A program made the translations under genes and the position numbers. Below the pieces are notes generated by a model, which was not told the origin of the DNA, searched no databases, and was given only the letters and a program-made list of their open reading frames with translations. Below are positions 27,824 to 36,751 of a DNA stretch of 64,000 nucleotides, piece after piece; positions within the stretch are counted from its first letter, which is position 1, and each line of letters opens with the position of its first letter. The DNA comes from Rhodospirillaceae bacterium. Lineage in GTDB: Bacteria; Pseudomonadota; Alphaproteobacteria; UBA8366; Aestuariispiraceae. Location: contig PAQY01000008.1 of the NCBI GenBank assembly GCA_002709955.1, positions 98,145 to 162,144 on the forward strand, in the 5' to 3' direction.

Positions 27824-29152
27824 TCAGTCCGCTTTTTTGAACAATCTTCTCGCACTAGATGTATCGATTCGCTCTGTGTCACGAGAAAGAGTTTCGATGA
27901 TTGCTTTTTCGACCCATGCAGAAACCTTCTCCCCTTCCCGTTTAGCAGCCTGTTTCGCTAGTGCCCTCGCTGATGGAGATATACCGTCCAGCTTCCAGTA
28001 TCGGCTCTGACCGTAAGGAATATGTTCGTGCGCCGGCTCAGCGATCTTTGAGAGAGATCGAGGCCTGCGTCCGGAAAGGATTCTGATCTGGCGTTGCGTA
28101 GGAACGATCCCTCGCTTGGCGAGGTGATGTTTCACTTCTTCCAGGTGAAGTTTGTTGGATTTGGGCGGATTGCCGTATGGCAGGTTATCTATCGGATCGA
28201 CCAAGGCGAACGGCTCGTTGCGTCGATCTTTGAAGAGATGTCGGCTTCGAATACCAAGGGCCTCACACGCGGTAACGAAACGAGTGGGCCATTCCTCGAT
28301 GAGAGTGGATGCCATTTGTAGGAGCGCAAATCGGCTGCGTGGGTTTAGTTTATCCACTTCCCTAAGCGCAGGTATCGCGCGACCCTGCAGGTTCAGGGAG
28401 TAAGTATTGCAAACATAATCCCGAAGGGGATATGCGTGCATACCCGCTGTCAGAATTCTGAAAATACGCCACATCACTAGAAAGAACAGCAACGGATGAA
28501 TCCTGCCGAAATGTCCCATGACAATCCAGCCGCCTGCCAAAGCGGCTAATATTTGCGGCTCCAGAGAGTTTCGATCCTTGAGATCATTGGGAGTTGGGGG
28601 TGTCTTGCGCAAATCGAAGGTGCAATTCCAGCATGCAGAAATTGGCTTTCCAGACCCGGTGAGATTGCCCGGATAAATCACGCTCGCGCAGTTTGGACAG
28701 CGATCAATCAACAAGCATTCGTGTTCCGTACAGGTCGGGAGGCACGATACTCTCCATATTGATCTCAAATATGGAGTTTCATCTTCGGCCAAACAAACCG
28801 GGCATGCTTGCTGTCCGAAGGATTGAATCCTTTGCCGGTTTCCTATCGCAGGCAACCACGGCAATAGCATGCGGCCGTCATCTTCTCCGATTAATGTGCC
28901 ATGCCAGCTGTGAAACGTCATTGCTTCCAGCTTTTCGATCGGAACTAGAGTTCCTTCCTGAAGACCGGAAAGCAGATGAGGTGACCAATGCCTGTCGAGA
29001 TCTGCAAAGTACATATGGCCGCCAGGCAGGGCAGCACGGTACAGTTCTTCTAGCGTTACGCAGTTCGCCTGTGAAACGCGCGTGAACCAAGATAAAAAAG
29101 ATTCGCCTGGCAATGGCGCGGGGCGTCGTGGCCAGGGGCCAATATTATGCAT
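27824..29152 (-). CDS. tniQ: TniQ/TnsD-like target-selection protein
   Basis: 442 residues. N-terminal TniQ domain (PAPLPGESFLSWFTRVSQAN) with zinc-ligand pairs CPVC, CPNC and CWNC plus HEC near 110-180. A longer C-terminal part follows, which in TnsD proteins reads a fixed DNA site. It ends with a basic region. Because the transposon right end lies just beyond a tRNA-Ser 3' end, this protein probably recognises that tRNA gene. This is inference; tRNA-directed TniQ/TnsD proteins are known for other Tn7-like elements. It is the first gene of the operon, unlike Tn7, where TnsD comes last. Confidence 0.85.
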   Translation of the reverse strand: MHNIGPWPRRPAPLPGESFLSWFTRVSQANCVTLEELYRAALPGGHMYFADLDRHWSPHLLSGLQEGTLVPIEKLEAMTFHSWHGTLIGEDDGRMLLPWLPAIGNRQRIQSFGQQACPVCLAEDETPYLRSIWRVSCLPTCTEHECLLIDRCPNCASVIYPGNLTGSGKPISACWNCTFDLRKTPPTPNDLKDRNSLEPQILAALAGGWIVMGHFGRIHPLLFFLVMWRIFRILTAGMHAYPLRDYVCNTYSLNLQGRAIPALREVDKLNPRSRFALLQMASTLIEEWPTRFVTACEALGIRSRHLFKDRRNEPFALVDPIDNLPYGNPPKSNKLHLEEVKHHLAKRGIVPTQRQIRILSGRRPRSLSKIAEPAHEHIPYGQSRYWKLDGISPSARALAKQAAKREGEKVSAWVEKAIIETLSRDTERIDTSSARRLFKKAD

Positions 29153-29379
29153 CGCATTATCTCGAAATTTTTCGAGGCGATTAGAATACGCCAGATAGTG
29201 GCCTGTGGCTATAAATAAATGAGTATCAGAATACCGTAACGTCTCGCCCTAACGGGACGGTACTGCTGACCTAAAGAGTGATCGGCAAATCCTCCAAGGT
29301 CTCGTGCAGAAAGTTACCGATCTGCTGCCGCCCATCAAAACGTCATTTCTGAGCATGCGGAGAGGGCAGGAAATCCGAG

Positions 29380-29592
29380 ATTTATCGGTAAAATATAAAG
29401 TGGGGTAAATTATGAACAACCAACTATTGTCATTTTTAAACGGTAATATAGGCCGGATTTGCTAATTTTCTTGCAATGTGATCATTCTTTTTGAAGAAAA
29501 GGGTAGAAAAACTAATATATTGAAAACATTGGATGTTTTCCAAATCTCTGCCATTCTTAAGTGGTAATTGTCATTTTAAATGGGAAATGACA
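29380..29592. repeat. putative right end of Tn7-like element with four GGTAA motifs
   Basis: AT-rich, gene-free. GGTAA motifs at 29388, 29404, 29442 and 29563 lie in one direction, several within TAAACGGTAAT/GTGGGGTAAAT contexts. The terminus holds an imperfect palindrome: TGTCATTT at 29569-29576 and AAATGACA at 29585-29592. Likely TnsB-binding sites. The rest of the gap 29153-29729 holds only this end and the island repeat at 29623. Confidence 0.5.
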
Positions 29593-29622
29593 GTTGGCTG
29601 GCGGCGGCGTTCATATAAAACA

Positions 29623-29637
29623 TGGCGGAGAGAGGGG
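29623..29637. repeat. distal att site, copy of tRNA-Ser 3' end
   Basis: Fifteen bases identical to 38076-38090, covering the CCA end and acceptor stem of tRNA-Ser. It differs at once on both sides. It marks the far end of the island. It also lies about 30 bases from the Tn7-like right end. Confidence 0.75.
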
Positions 29638-29729
29638 CCGCCATACTATTCAATTATCTATTTGTTTAAATTGTTATTTTTCACATTCATCAAAAATTAT
29701 ACCACATAAAATACCACATCAGATACAGT

Positions 29730-32375
29730 CTATGCCAACTTCGAGACCAACTGCTCACGCATCGTCAAACCATCCTTGTTCTTCACCGCTAACAAGAACA
29801 ATGCCTTTTCAGAGCTTCGTTCCCAAAGTTGGCCAATCGCAATTTTTGCCAAAGTGTCAGGCTTGCTAAGCAGATGCTCGCCTTTGTATTCAACCACCAG
29901 TGTTCTGCCATCCTGAAGCTCAGCGACAAAGTCTGGATAGAATTTACCTCCAGCTAGCGGAAGCCAGAATGAATTGGGGTGATTTGCGACGTTTCGTATC
30001 CAGTGTTTCACCTTTGCGTTGGCGTCTAGGAACACCGCACACTCGAACTCTTCGCCACCCTCGGCTTTGCCATCAAACGCGGGTACTTGTCGTTTGCCTG
30101 TGAAGTGTTTGCCGAAAACCTGGCGACCTTGGTACTTTCGCACTCCATCATACATGCCATCAAAAAATGTAAATCCGCTTTCAAAGCTAACTTCAGGCTT
30201 CGCCAACTCGTCAAACAGAGATGATTGAAAGGCAGTTGATTGTTCTGCCTCATAGATCGCTTGGAGGCGTTCCTGGACCCTACGCGCAAGGATGTACTGG
30301 CAGCGCATCAAAGCGGCTAACGGGATACCACGTTCTCGCGTGAGGAAACTGACTAGAGCTGACAACCAGTTAACCAATTCACTTTGACCGATGTAGCGGT
30401 CGCGCACCTTGCGGTCCAACCACAAGACCAGCCCCTGTTCAGTCCAGCCCTCAACATCGATATCCGCACTCCACAACTCGGTCTGATCTGTCATTTGGAC
30501 CGAGACGGATTGCCCGTCAAAATCAACCTCGAATGTGTCGGCTACCTGTTTGATTGAGAACTGTTGCTCGTTCAGTTGATGGCTATGGGACGACAAGGAC
30601 CAATCATGATACTCAAAAAATCGATCGGTATCGGCAAATATCAACTCACCCTGCACATTGGCCATAAGTCGCGGCGCTATGAAAGGGGTACCCAGTTGTG
30701 CAGGGGACGCCTTGTTCCTGTTGCGCTCCTTGAACAACGCAAGCTCTTCCTCAAACCTACCCCGGTGTTGTTCTGGAATGGCCGCCAAAACGCGTGATTC
30801 TTCCTCGGGTGTGGGAAAGTCAACGACTGTAACCTTGGCTCTACCCTCTTCATCAGGAGTAATCTTGATCTTGTTGGGGGCTGCGCGTTCTATTCCTTGG
30901 ATATCACTGACCCGTATGTCTACAGAAATTGTGGACACGTCCATCGGGTTAGGTCGCGTCCTCCCATCGTGTGTGAAAATTTCTCCTTGAACACTTTCGA
31001 CGTTCTCCAAGGCTTCGGTTTCATCGAAACCCATGTCGATCAGGCGGTCCACCAACCCGCGCACAGCATCCTGGAAACGGGGAGAACTCAGGCACGCGTA
31101 TGACTTGTTGAGCGCATCCGCTGCACGGCGTTTTGCAAACGGCATTCGCAAGACTCTGCCCAAGAGCTGCTCGGCATCACCCGCCGATGAAATATTGGCG
31201 ACGGAACAGAAGACATAGGCAAAGGAGCAATCCCACCCCTCTTTCAATGCCTGAACCGTGATCACGTAGTCGATCGCGCAGGCCGGATCCTTCAGGTCGA
31301 TCCCGTCCAACTCTCGTTGCTTGCCGGTTACCACAGCAATCTGATCAGCTGGGATACCCTTCTGTTCGATCAGGTAATCTCGCAGATATTCAACATGGAC
31401 CTCTTGATCTCGGTTTTGAGCTTGGAATAGCACAATAGGACGAATGTAATTTTCAGTATCAGTCTTGGCTACTGCATCCAGCTGAGCGCGTCTGAGGATT
31501 GCACCGTTAACCGCAGATTGCCAAGTCTGGTGCTCTTCCAACACCACCGGCATCTTGATCATCTGTTCGTCTTTTAATTCCTGCGCGGATACGGAATGCA
31601 GGATATTCTGCCGCCCCTTTGGTGTGGCCGTGAACTCCACAATTGCGGATGGGTTGATCCGGCGCTGCATCTCATCGGCCAGTGACGTCACTGCACCGTG
31701 CGCCTCATCCACGATAACGAGTGGGTTGTTCATATGCAGCAAGTTGGCGAAGGAAAACCGAATATCGCCCTTGAACGGCCCCTAGTCATTACGTTCCAGC
31801 CCCGGCGCACTTGGCGACACGGCTGAAAAATGCGGCTCCAGCATCTCGTTATGGGCGTAGACCTTGCGGCCATTGGTATTGCCGACCTTTAACGTCTGAA
31901 TTGTGCCCACAAACACGCACAGCTTGGATCGGATATCGCTTGGTGTCACTTGCCGGAAATCAGCAATGTCTAATACGCGCACCCGGCCCTCGAACGCATC
32001 GTCTAGTACCCGGCGATAGAAGTGCTTGGGGTCTTTCAACGCCTCCACAGTCTGCCGCCGTATTGCGTCAGACGGGACCAGCCACAGGACCACGGGATAG
32101 TCCCGCTCCAACCAATGGTCGCGGGCACGCACGATGGTCTCGGACGCCAACAGGGTCTTGCCGCCGCCAGTGGGCAGGCGCAAGCAGACGTAGGGTACCC
32201 GTTCCAGCCCTTTGATCATCTTGTAGGACTTGGCATAATGGCCCAATCGCTTAGCCTGCTCTTCCTCGGTCGTGATGGTGTTGAACACCGCTTCAGGGTC
32301 GCCCGTCACCCGTGCCTCTTTCAGGAATGCGGAAAGGGTCGCCAGCGTGTCGGCTTGATACTTCTTCAGCCTCAT
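29730..32375 (-). pseudogene. res: type III restriction enzyme Res subunit, interrupted by in-frame TAG
   Basis: One frame of about 880 codons broken by a single TAG at 31782-31784. Before it is a helicase start (MRLKKYQADTLATLSAFLKE, Walker A LPTGGGKT). After it come PLVIVDEAHGA, EFTATPKG, VQALKEGWDCSFAYVFCS and AEQLLGRVLRMP. The C-terminus carries a PD-(D/E)XK nuclease motif (FYPDFVAEL...VVEYKG). Res cuts DNA after ATP-driven sliding, together with Mod. The neighbours of the TAG fit normal Res (often a Gln or similar there), so one base change may have broken it. If translation ends there, only Mod activity would remain. The start overlaps mod (ATGA). Confidence 0.85.
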
Positions 32376-33907
32376 TTGCGCGCCCTCACGTCATAGGGGG
32401 TCTGTTTGAAGGTTACGCGTTCTTCACTCAGAGAGGTTTCGGACAACACCGTGCGCTCGCCATAGATCGTCAACGGCCCGTCAAAGCTCCCCGCTGCCTC
32501 GCGTACCGTGCGCAGGGACTTGCGGGTCAGCACGTTACCACCGCTGACAGACTTGTCGCCAAGGATACCGTTATAGAGTAGCGCCAGCCCCGCCCCGTCG
32601 TGCGCGCCAAGATAGGGGCTGGCCCCATCGCCCGAAAACGGCACCCCGGTTTCCGAGAACCAGATATGGACGGCCAGCGTGGGAAAGAGGATTTCAGGCT
32701 GAATTTGGCCAGTTTCGTCAAAAACATTGGGACCAAGACGGTAAAAGCGAAAGCCAGCGCCGCCTTGCCAGTCTTGAGCCTTGGAGATTCCGCCTTGTTC
32801 GCCATCCGTCACCTTCTGGAGACGCGGCGCGCAATGAGTGACGGCATGGTCCCCCATCTCTATCCCGATGCAGCGACGGCCCATTTTGAGGGCAACGGCG
32901 GCAGTTGTGCCGGAGCCAAGGAATGAGTCGAGCACTAGTTCACCGGGTTTTGTGGCGATGTGAAGAATGCGCTCGATGAGGCGTTCTGGTTTTGGCGTGC
33001 CAAAAGGTTGCCCCCCAAACGCTCTTTGTTCTAACATAGCCATTTGAGTATGGCCTGCTTCGTCATGCCCCCAAACGCTTCTCGGAATTACAGGCTTGGC
33101 ATCCTTGAGGAATTGCTTGATCCTTGGAGACTTTGATGTACCTGTCTTACCCCAATAGAAATAACCACCACGCAATAACTCTTGCGCTTTGTCTTTGCCA
33201 TATCTCCATGTTAGATTTTCCGGCGGAAAAATTTCTTCGCGAGTATTGGGATTTGTCACAGAATAATAAAGGTTTGGCCGTTCTTTTCGGTTTTTGTTTC
33301 CCGTAAACGTAATGCTATTCCAAGGCCCTCGCGAATCATTATCTGGGTTTGTGTAATGTTTATTATGCCGTTCCTCACGCTCTAGCTTATTGAGTGAAAC
33401 GGCATCCATATTTTTTGCAAAAACATGGATGTAATCATGATCATTACTAAAATATTTGGCATCGTTGGCAGGTGAAGCTTTTCTGTTCCAAACTATACCT
33501 TGCAAGAAATTTCTGCGCCCGAAAATTTCATCAAGCAACACTTTCAGATAGTGCCCCTCTCTGTCTTCTATATTCACCCAGATTGACCCGTCTTCTGACA
33601 GCAAGTCACGCAGCAATTCCAAGCGCGGCCACATCATCGCCAGCCAATTGGAGTGCTCCAAATTGTCATCGTAATGTTCAAATGCTGACCGGGTGTTGTA
33701 GGGTGGATCGATATAGATACATTTCACCTGCCCCGCGTAGTACGGCAACAGCGCCTTAAGCGCCTCTAGATTGTCCCCTTGTATCAACATATTACCGATA
33801 GTTCGGTCGCCGTAACTAAGCTCTGGCACTTCCTCTAACAGCTTGTACGGCACCTTCTGCGCCGCCTGTACATCTTGATCCCGCGTCAACCACCGCAATG
33901 TGGGCAT
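32372..33907 (-). CDS. mod: type III DNA methyltransferase Mod
   Basis: 511 residues. Catalytic motif IV DPPYNTRSAFEHYDD near residue 68 and the S-adenosylmethionine motif DSFLGSGTTAAVALKMGRR near 345. The order (DPPY before FxGxG) marks a beta-class N6-adenine methyltransferase as in type III Mod. The middle, about 130-300, is the target-recognition region and sets the site read. It lies directly upstream of res and overlaps it. It should be functional even if Res is not, giving a methyltransferase without its nuclease. Confidence 0.92.
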   Translation of the reverse strand: MPTLRWLTRDQDVQAAQKVPYKLLEEVPELSYGDRTIGNMLIQGDNLEALKALLPYYAGQVKCIYIDPPYNTRSAFEHYDDNLEHSNWLAMMWPRLELLRDLLSEDGSIWVNIEDREGHYLKVLLDEIFGRRNFLQGIVWNRKASPANDAKYFSNDHDYIHVFAKNMDAVSLNKLEREERHNKHYTNPDNDSRGPWNSITFTGNKNRKERPNLYYSVTNPNTREEIFPPENLTWRYGKDKAQELLRGGYFYWGKTGTSKSPRIKQFLKDAKPVIPRSVWGHDEAGHTQMAMLEQRAFGGQPFGTPKPERLIERILHIATKPGELVLDSFLGSGTTAAVALKMGRRCIGIEMGDHAVTHCAPRLQKVTDGEQGGISKAQDWQGGAGFRFYRLGPNVFDETGQIQPEILFPTLAVHIWFSETGVPFSGDGASPYLGAHDGAGLALLYNGILGDKSVSGGNVLTRKSLRTVREAAGSFDGPLTIYGERTVLSETSLSEERVTFKQTPYDVRARK

Positions 33908-34007
33908 AAAATCAAACCTGTGATCTGAGTGATTCAGACGTTCTTCACGCCAATGCTATAACCCTAACCACTGGCTCAGATTGCCACAATTCATTTTAGC
34001 ACCCAGT

Positions 34008-35033
34008 TTACCCCATTGCCCGGATCAACTCCATCTGTCGTTCTGTCGTAACCGGAAGATATGAATTGATCGTGGTGGCCACATTCTCATGCCCCAAATT
34101 CATCGACCATGCCTTGAAGGCTTCAGGACTCTCGCAAATCTCATTCCCGAAATGGGTCAGCGTCTTGCGAAAGGCATGAGGCGTATATTGGGGCATCTGG
34201 ACGTTGGCAAAGGCGGTGCGGATGATCGCGTTCAGCTTGGCGGCGTTGGCAAACCCTTCTCGCGCCAAACCCAGATTGGCAAACCCCTGCCCCTCAACCA
34301 GCCCGACCTTGGCTTTTGGAAACAAGGCGTCCTCTTGCCCAAACAGTTTGACCTCGACCAGATAGGCGACCCAATCGGTAAAACATGTGCGATAGGCGGC
34401 ATCAACGGGGAAGAACTGGCAATGAATCGTTTTCCCGGCCTTGGTGTTCACTTCACGCGCGTCCTGGAAGACATGGCCCAGTTCAATATTCACATGTTTC
34501 AGCTTGAGGGATGCCACAGCGCCATCCCGTGCCCCCGTCAGCATAAAGAACGCAAACAGCGCCTTGTCGCGTTTCTGGAACTCGGTCTCAAACGGCATTG
34601 CCTGAAACGCATGGGCGGCTTGCTGCATCGACGGATACGGGATTTGGCGCTGGGTATGCGCCACACGCCCCGCCTTGCGGGTGTTGTTGAAATACTCCAC
34701 ATCGGCATAGCTAAGTACCCGTTTGAACCCCGGACGGCTGACCAACCAGTGAAAGAAGTTCTTAACCAAGCGCAAGGTGGCGTCGACGGTCGAGAAGCCC
34801 AAAGGCTTGCCTGTTTTGATGTTTCGCTGCTTGGCTAGAAAATCCTTGAAGTCCGCTGCCTGTTGCCGATGAAACTTTTTGAACGGTTTGAACTTGGTGC
34901 TTTCCTCAAAGCGCCGAATTGCTGCCCGTGCTTTATCAATCGAGGTGTCGTCCTGCCCTTTTGCATGGTGCAAATAGGTGGCGTAGTCGTGCTTGATCCG
35001 CTCGTTCTCTTCAACATATCGGGTCATCGTCAT
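34008..35033 (-). CDS. tyrosine recombinase / phage-type integrase
   Basis: 341 residues. N-terminal SAM-like core-binding domain to about 120. Catalytic residues visible: Arg in LTGARDGAVASL, His-X-X-Arg in TPHAFRKTLTHF, His in LGHENVATTINSY and the Tyr nucleophile in that last motif. It can cut and rejoin DNA at a short site. It is the second recombinase of the island and lies next to two HTH proteins. It may be the integrase of an older element within the island. Confidence 0.88.
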   Translation of the reverse strand: MTMTRYVEENERIKHDYATYLHHAKGQDDTSIDKARAAIRRFEESTKFKPFKKFHRQQAADFKDFLAKQRNIKTGKPLGFSTVDATLRLVKNFFHWLVSRPGFKRVLSYADVEYFNNTRKAGRVAHTQRQIPYPSMQQAAHAFQAMPFETEFQKRDKALFAFFMLTGARDGAVASLKLKHVNIELGHVFQDAREVNTKAGKTIHCQFFPVDAAYRTCFTDWVAYLVEVKLFGQEDALFPKAKVGLVEGQGFANLGLAREGFANAAKLNAIIRTAFANVQMPQYTPHAFRKTLTHFGNEICESPEAFKAWSMNLGHENVATTINSYLPVTTERQMELIRAMG

Positions 35034-35143
35034 TCATCCTTGTGTCGCTGGTTTTGGCCCATTTTTCTGCCCATCAACTCCACTATGTTTGGCGAACAGC
35101 TGGAAGTGATGATTCACGCTAGGTTTGACAGGTTCCTTTAAGG

Positions 35144-35563
35144 TCATTTCCTGTTGCGTGTTGCGATAGAAAGAATTGGGGCCAATTCCGCGCAAAGTCG
35201 TGGGCTGGCGAACTTGCCACACGGCCCTTGGCAGGCCTCACAAAGCACCTCAAGCCTGCCCCGTGTTGCGGTGTAAGGCAGATAGTCAGCCATGCCACCA
35301 TAGGCCCGCCGGGGCGCGTTGCAGGTCATGCAAAGGAACTGGTCATTTGCCAAACGCCGTTTGGGTTGGCTGTACCGACCGGCCAGAAAATCCTTCAGCA
35401 TGAAGCCCAGAATCAAGTGTGGTTTCTGACTGTCCAAAACGCCCAGTCCAGATTGCCGCCACGACCGCACCGTCTGCACCGAAACGCCCAGCACATCCGC
35501 CGCCTGTTGATACGTATATTGGTTGTGGATTTTGACCTTGCGTGATGACGCCCGCTTGGCCAT
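35144..35563 (-). CDS. small protein with MerR-like HTH and zinc-binding motifs
   Basis: 139 residues. Residues 15-45 (YTYQQAADVLGVSVQTVRSW) form a MerR/excisionase-like helix-turn-helix. The C-terminal part has CMTC and CEAC pairs, likely one zinc site. The start ATG at 35563 shares a base with the stop of the HTH gene upstream. It may be a directionality or control factor for the neighbouring recombinase. No exact family recognised. Confidence 0.6.
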   Translation of the reverse strand: MAKRASSRKVKIHNQYTYQQAADVLGVSVQTVRSWRQSGLGVLDSQKPHLILGFMLKDFLAGRYSQPKRRLANDQFLCMTCNAPRRAYGGMADYLPYTATRGRLEVLCEACQGPCGKFASPRLCAELAPILSIATRNRK

Positions 35564-35775
35564 CAGGCGCGATCACCATTACCAGGCTCAACCCGGCTCG
35601 CCTCTGCCCAAGTGTTCAGATCAGCACCGCGATAGATGATCTTGCGCCCAAGACGATAAAATGCTGGCCCTATGCCTTTGTGCCGCCATTGAGCCAGCTT
35701 GTCGCGGTCACCAATCAGATCAAGCTCGGGGTCACCAAGAACATAGTTTCGGTTTTGGTCGAATAGATTTGCCAT
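35563..35775 (-). CDS. AlpA/excisionase-like HTH protein
   Basis: 70 residues. Layout (DPELDLIGDRDKLAQWRHKG, then GPAFYRLGRKIIYRGADLNT) is typical of small MerR-superfamily excisionase or AlpA proteins of integrative elements. It overlaps the next small gene, and both lie upstream of the second recombinase on the same strand. It probably regulates excision. Confidence 0.7.
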   Translation of the reverse strand: MANLFDQNRNYVLGDPELDLIGDRDKLAQWRHKGIGPAFYRLGRKIIYRGADLNTWAEASRVEPGNGDRA

Positions 35776-35865
35776 TCTTCAATCCCTATCATTCGGTTGT
35801 GATAACCTTGAATACGAGGGAATTTAGGCAGAGGCAGTCTAGAAACTGAGAAGGTTCGACATGAT

Positions 35866-35880
35866 TTCCCAATTTGGGAA
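35866..35880. promoter_or_regulatory. 15-base palindrome upstream of AlpA-like gene
   Basis: TTCCCAATTTGGGAA, seven-base arms around a single base. It lies between the unknown gene's stop (35892) and the AlpA-like start (35775), so it may be an operator or a weak terminator. No T-run follows. Confidence 0.4.
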
Positions 35881-35891
35881 TTTTAGGCGAA

Positions 35892-36737
35892 TTATCCAAT
35901 TTTTTCTAACTTACGAAGGGCCAATAGCCGCTTCCTGATCGCCTCAGGGCCAATAATTTCTCCAGTTGATTTCAACTGCAATTCCCTTGGCTGTCTCTTC
36001 AACGCAATTGTATAAATTGCCTGGGCAGCATTGCTATCACGCCGCATTACTTCTGAGCCAAGCTCCTTCTCTGCCTCAGCCCAATACGAAGCGATCACAC
36101 TCATCTTTGCCTCATTTTGGGTTTTTGATTGCTGCTGTCTCGCCGTGTTAGCTCGCTCAAGAGACGCAGCATTCGCATTCCCCCTCAATGCGGCTTCCTC
36201 CAATTCGAACTTCCACCACATTTGCGCAAGGAGAATTCCGACCGTCAAAGCAACATCTGGCACGTCGATATCTATGAAATAAAGGTGGGACACCTTCGCA
36301 TGAAACCATTCTTGAGAAAATGCGCGCTCACTCACCTCTAACTCTTCACATACATCTTCGAGATAATATGCCAAGTCCACTTGCGCGCTAGTATTCCAAG
36401 TATCTGACCAGCCCTCTAGCCGAACCTCATCATGCGGTTCAGCACCGTCGATCCAAAATTTGACCTTTGGATCGAACCAACCATTTTCCTGTAAAAAATA
36501 TAGTGCGAGCAGAATATGAGAACTGACGCTATACCGAATCGCAGAAACAGCTCTTTGAATTGGGATTATGGGATAGCCATCATTATCTAGGTCGGATTGA
36601 AATACTTCAGTTGAGAAAAAGTTGGTTGTCAATCCGTGAACAATTTTGCCAAAGGCTATTCCAACAACACCCAACGTATGCGGTTTAGAAAATTTCTTGA
36701 AATCAATAATCTCAATTCTGGTCTTGTCGTTCGCCAT
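35892..36737 (-). CDS. unknown island protein
   Basis: About 281 residues from the ATG at 36737; the open frame upstream of that is probably untranslated. Acidic, Trp-rich N-terminal two-thirds. A charged, Gln/Ala-rich coiled-coil-like stretch lies about 185-215 (RANTARQQQSKTQNEAK). A C-terminal basic piece follows (IGPEAIRKRLLALRKLEKIG) that could be a small DNA-binding helix bundle. No membrane segment or signal. I do not recognise the family. Its place between two recombinases and next to an R-M system makes a defence or element-maintenance role possible, but nothing in the sequence proves it. Confidence 0.65.
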   Translation of the reverse strand: MANDKTRIEIIDFKKFSKPHTLGVVGIAFGKIVHGLTTNFFSTEVFQSDLDNDGYPIIPIQRAVSAIRYSVSSHILLALYFLQENGWFDPKVKFWIDGAEPHDEVRLEGWSDTWNTSAQVDLAYYLEDVCEELEVSERAFSQEWFHAKVSHLYFIDIDVPDVALTVGILLAQMWWKFELEEAALRGNANAASLERANTARQQQSKTQNEAKMSVIASYWAEAEKELGSEVMRRDSNAAQAIYTIALKRQPRELQLKSTGEIIGPEAIRKRLLALRKLEKIG

Positions 36738-36751
36738 CCAGCATATCCGAT

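Larger units (their letters stand above)
24302..29592. mobile_element. compact Tn7-like transposon (tniQ-tnsA-tnsB-tnsC)
   Basis: A 5.3-kb unit with four left-going genes, tniQ, tnsA, tnsB and tnsC, and no visible cargo. Proposed ends both start TGTCA when read inward: TGTCAAATC at 24302 and TGTCATTTCCC ending at 29592. Near each end are TTACC-centred motifs facing inward: one on the left (24333-24337) and four on the right (GGTAA on the top strand at 29388, 29404, 29442 and 29563). This matches the many transposase sites of Tn7-like right ends. I see no matching 5-base target duplication. The right end lies about 30 bases past a copy of the tRNA-Ser 3' end. Confidence 0.65.

Noticed and set aside
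24297-29597. Five-base target duplication around the Tn7-like element
   Set aside because: Bases outside the proposed ends (ACATC and GTTGG) do not match, so none is claimed.
24302-29622. CRISPR-guided Tn7-like element
   Set aside because: No repeat-spacer array and no cas gene in or near the element.
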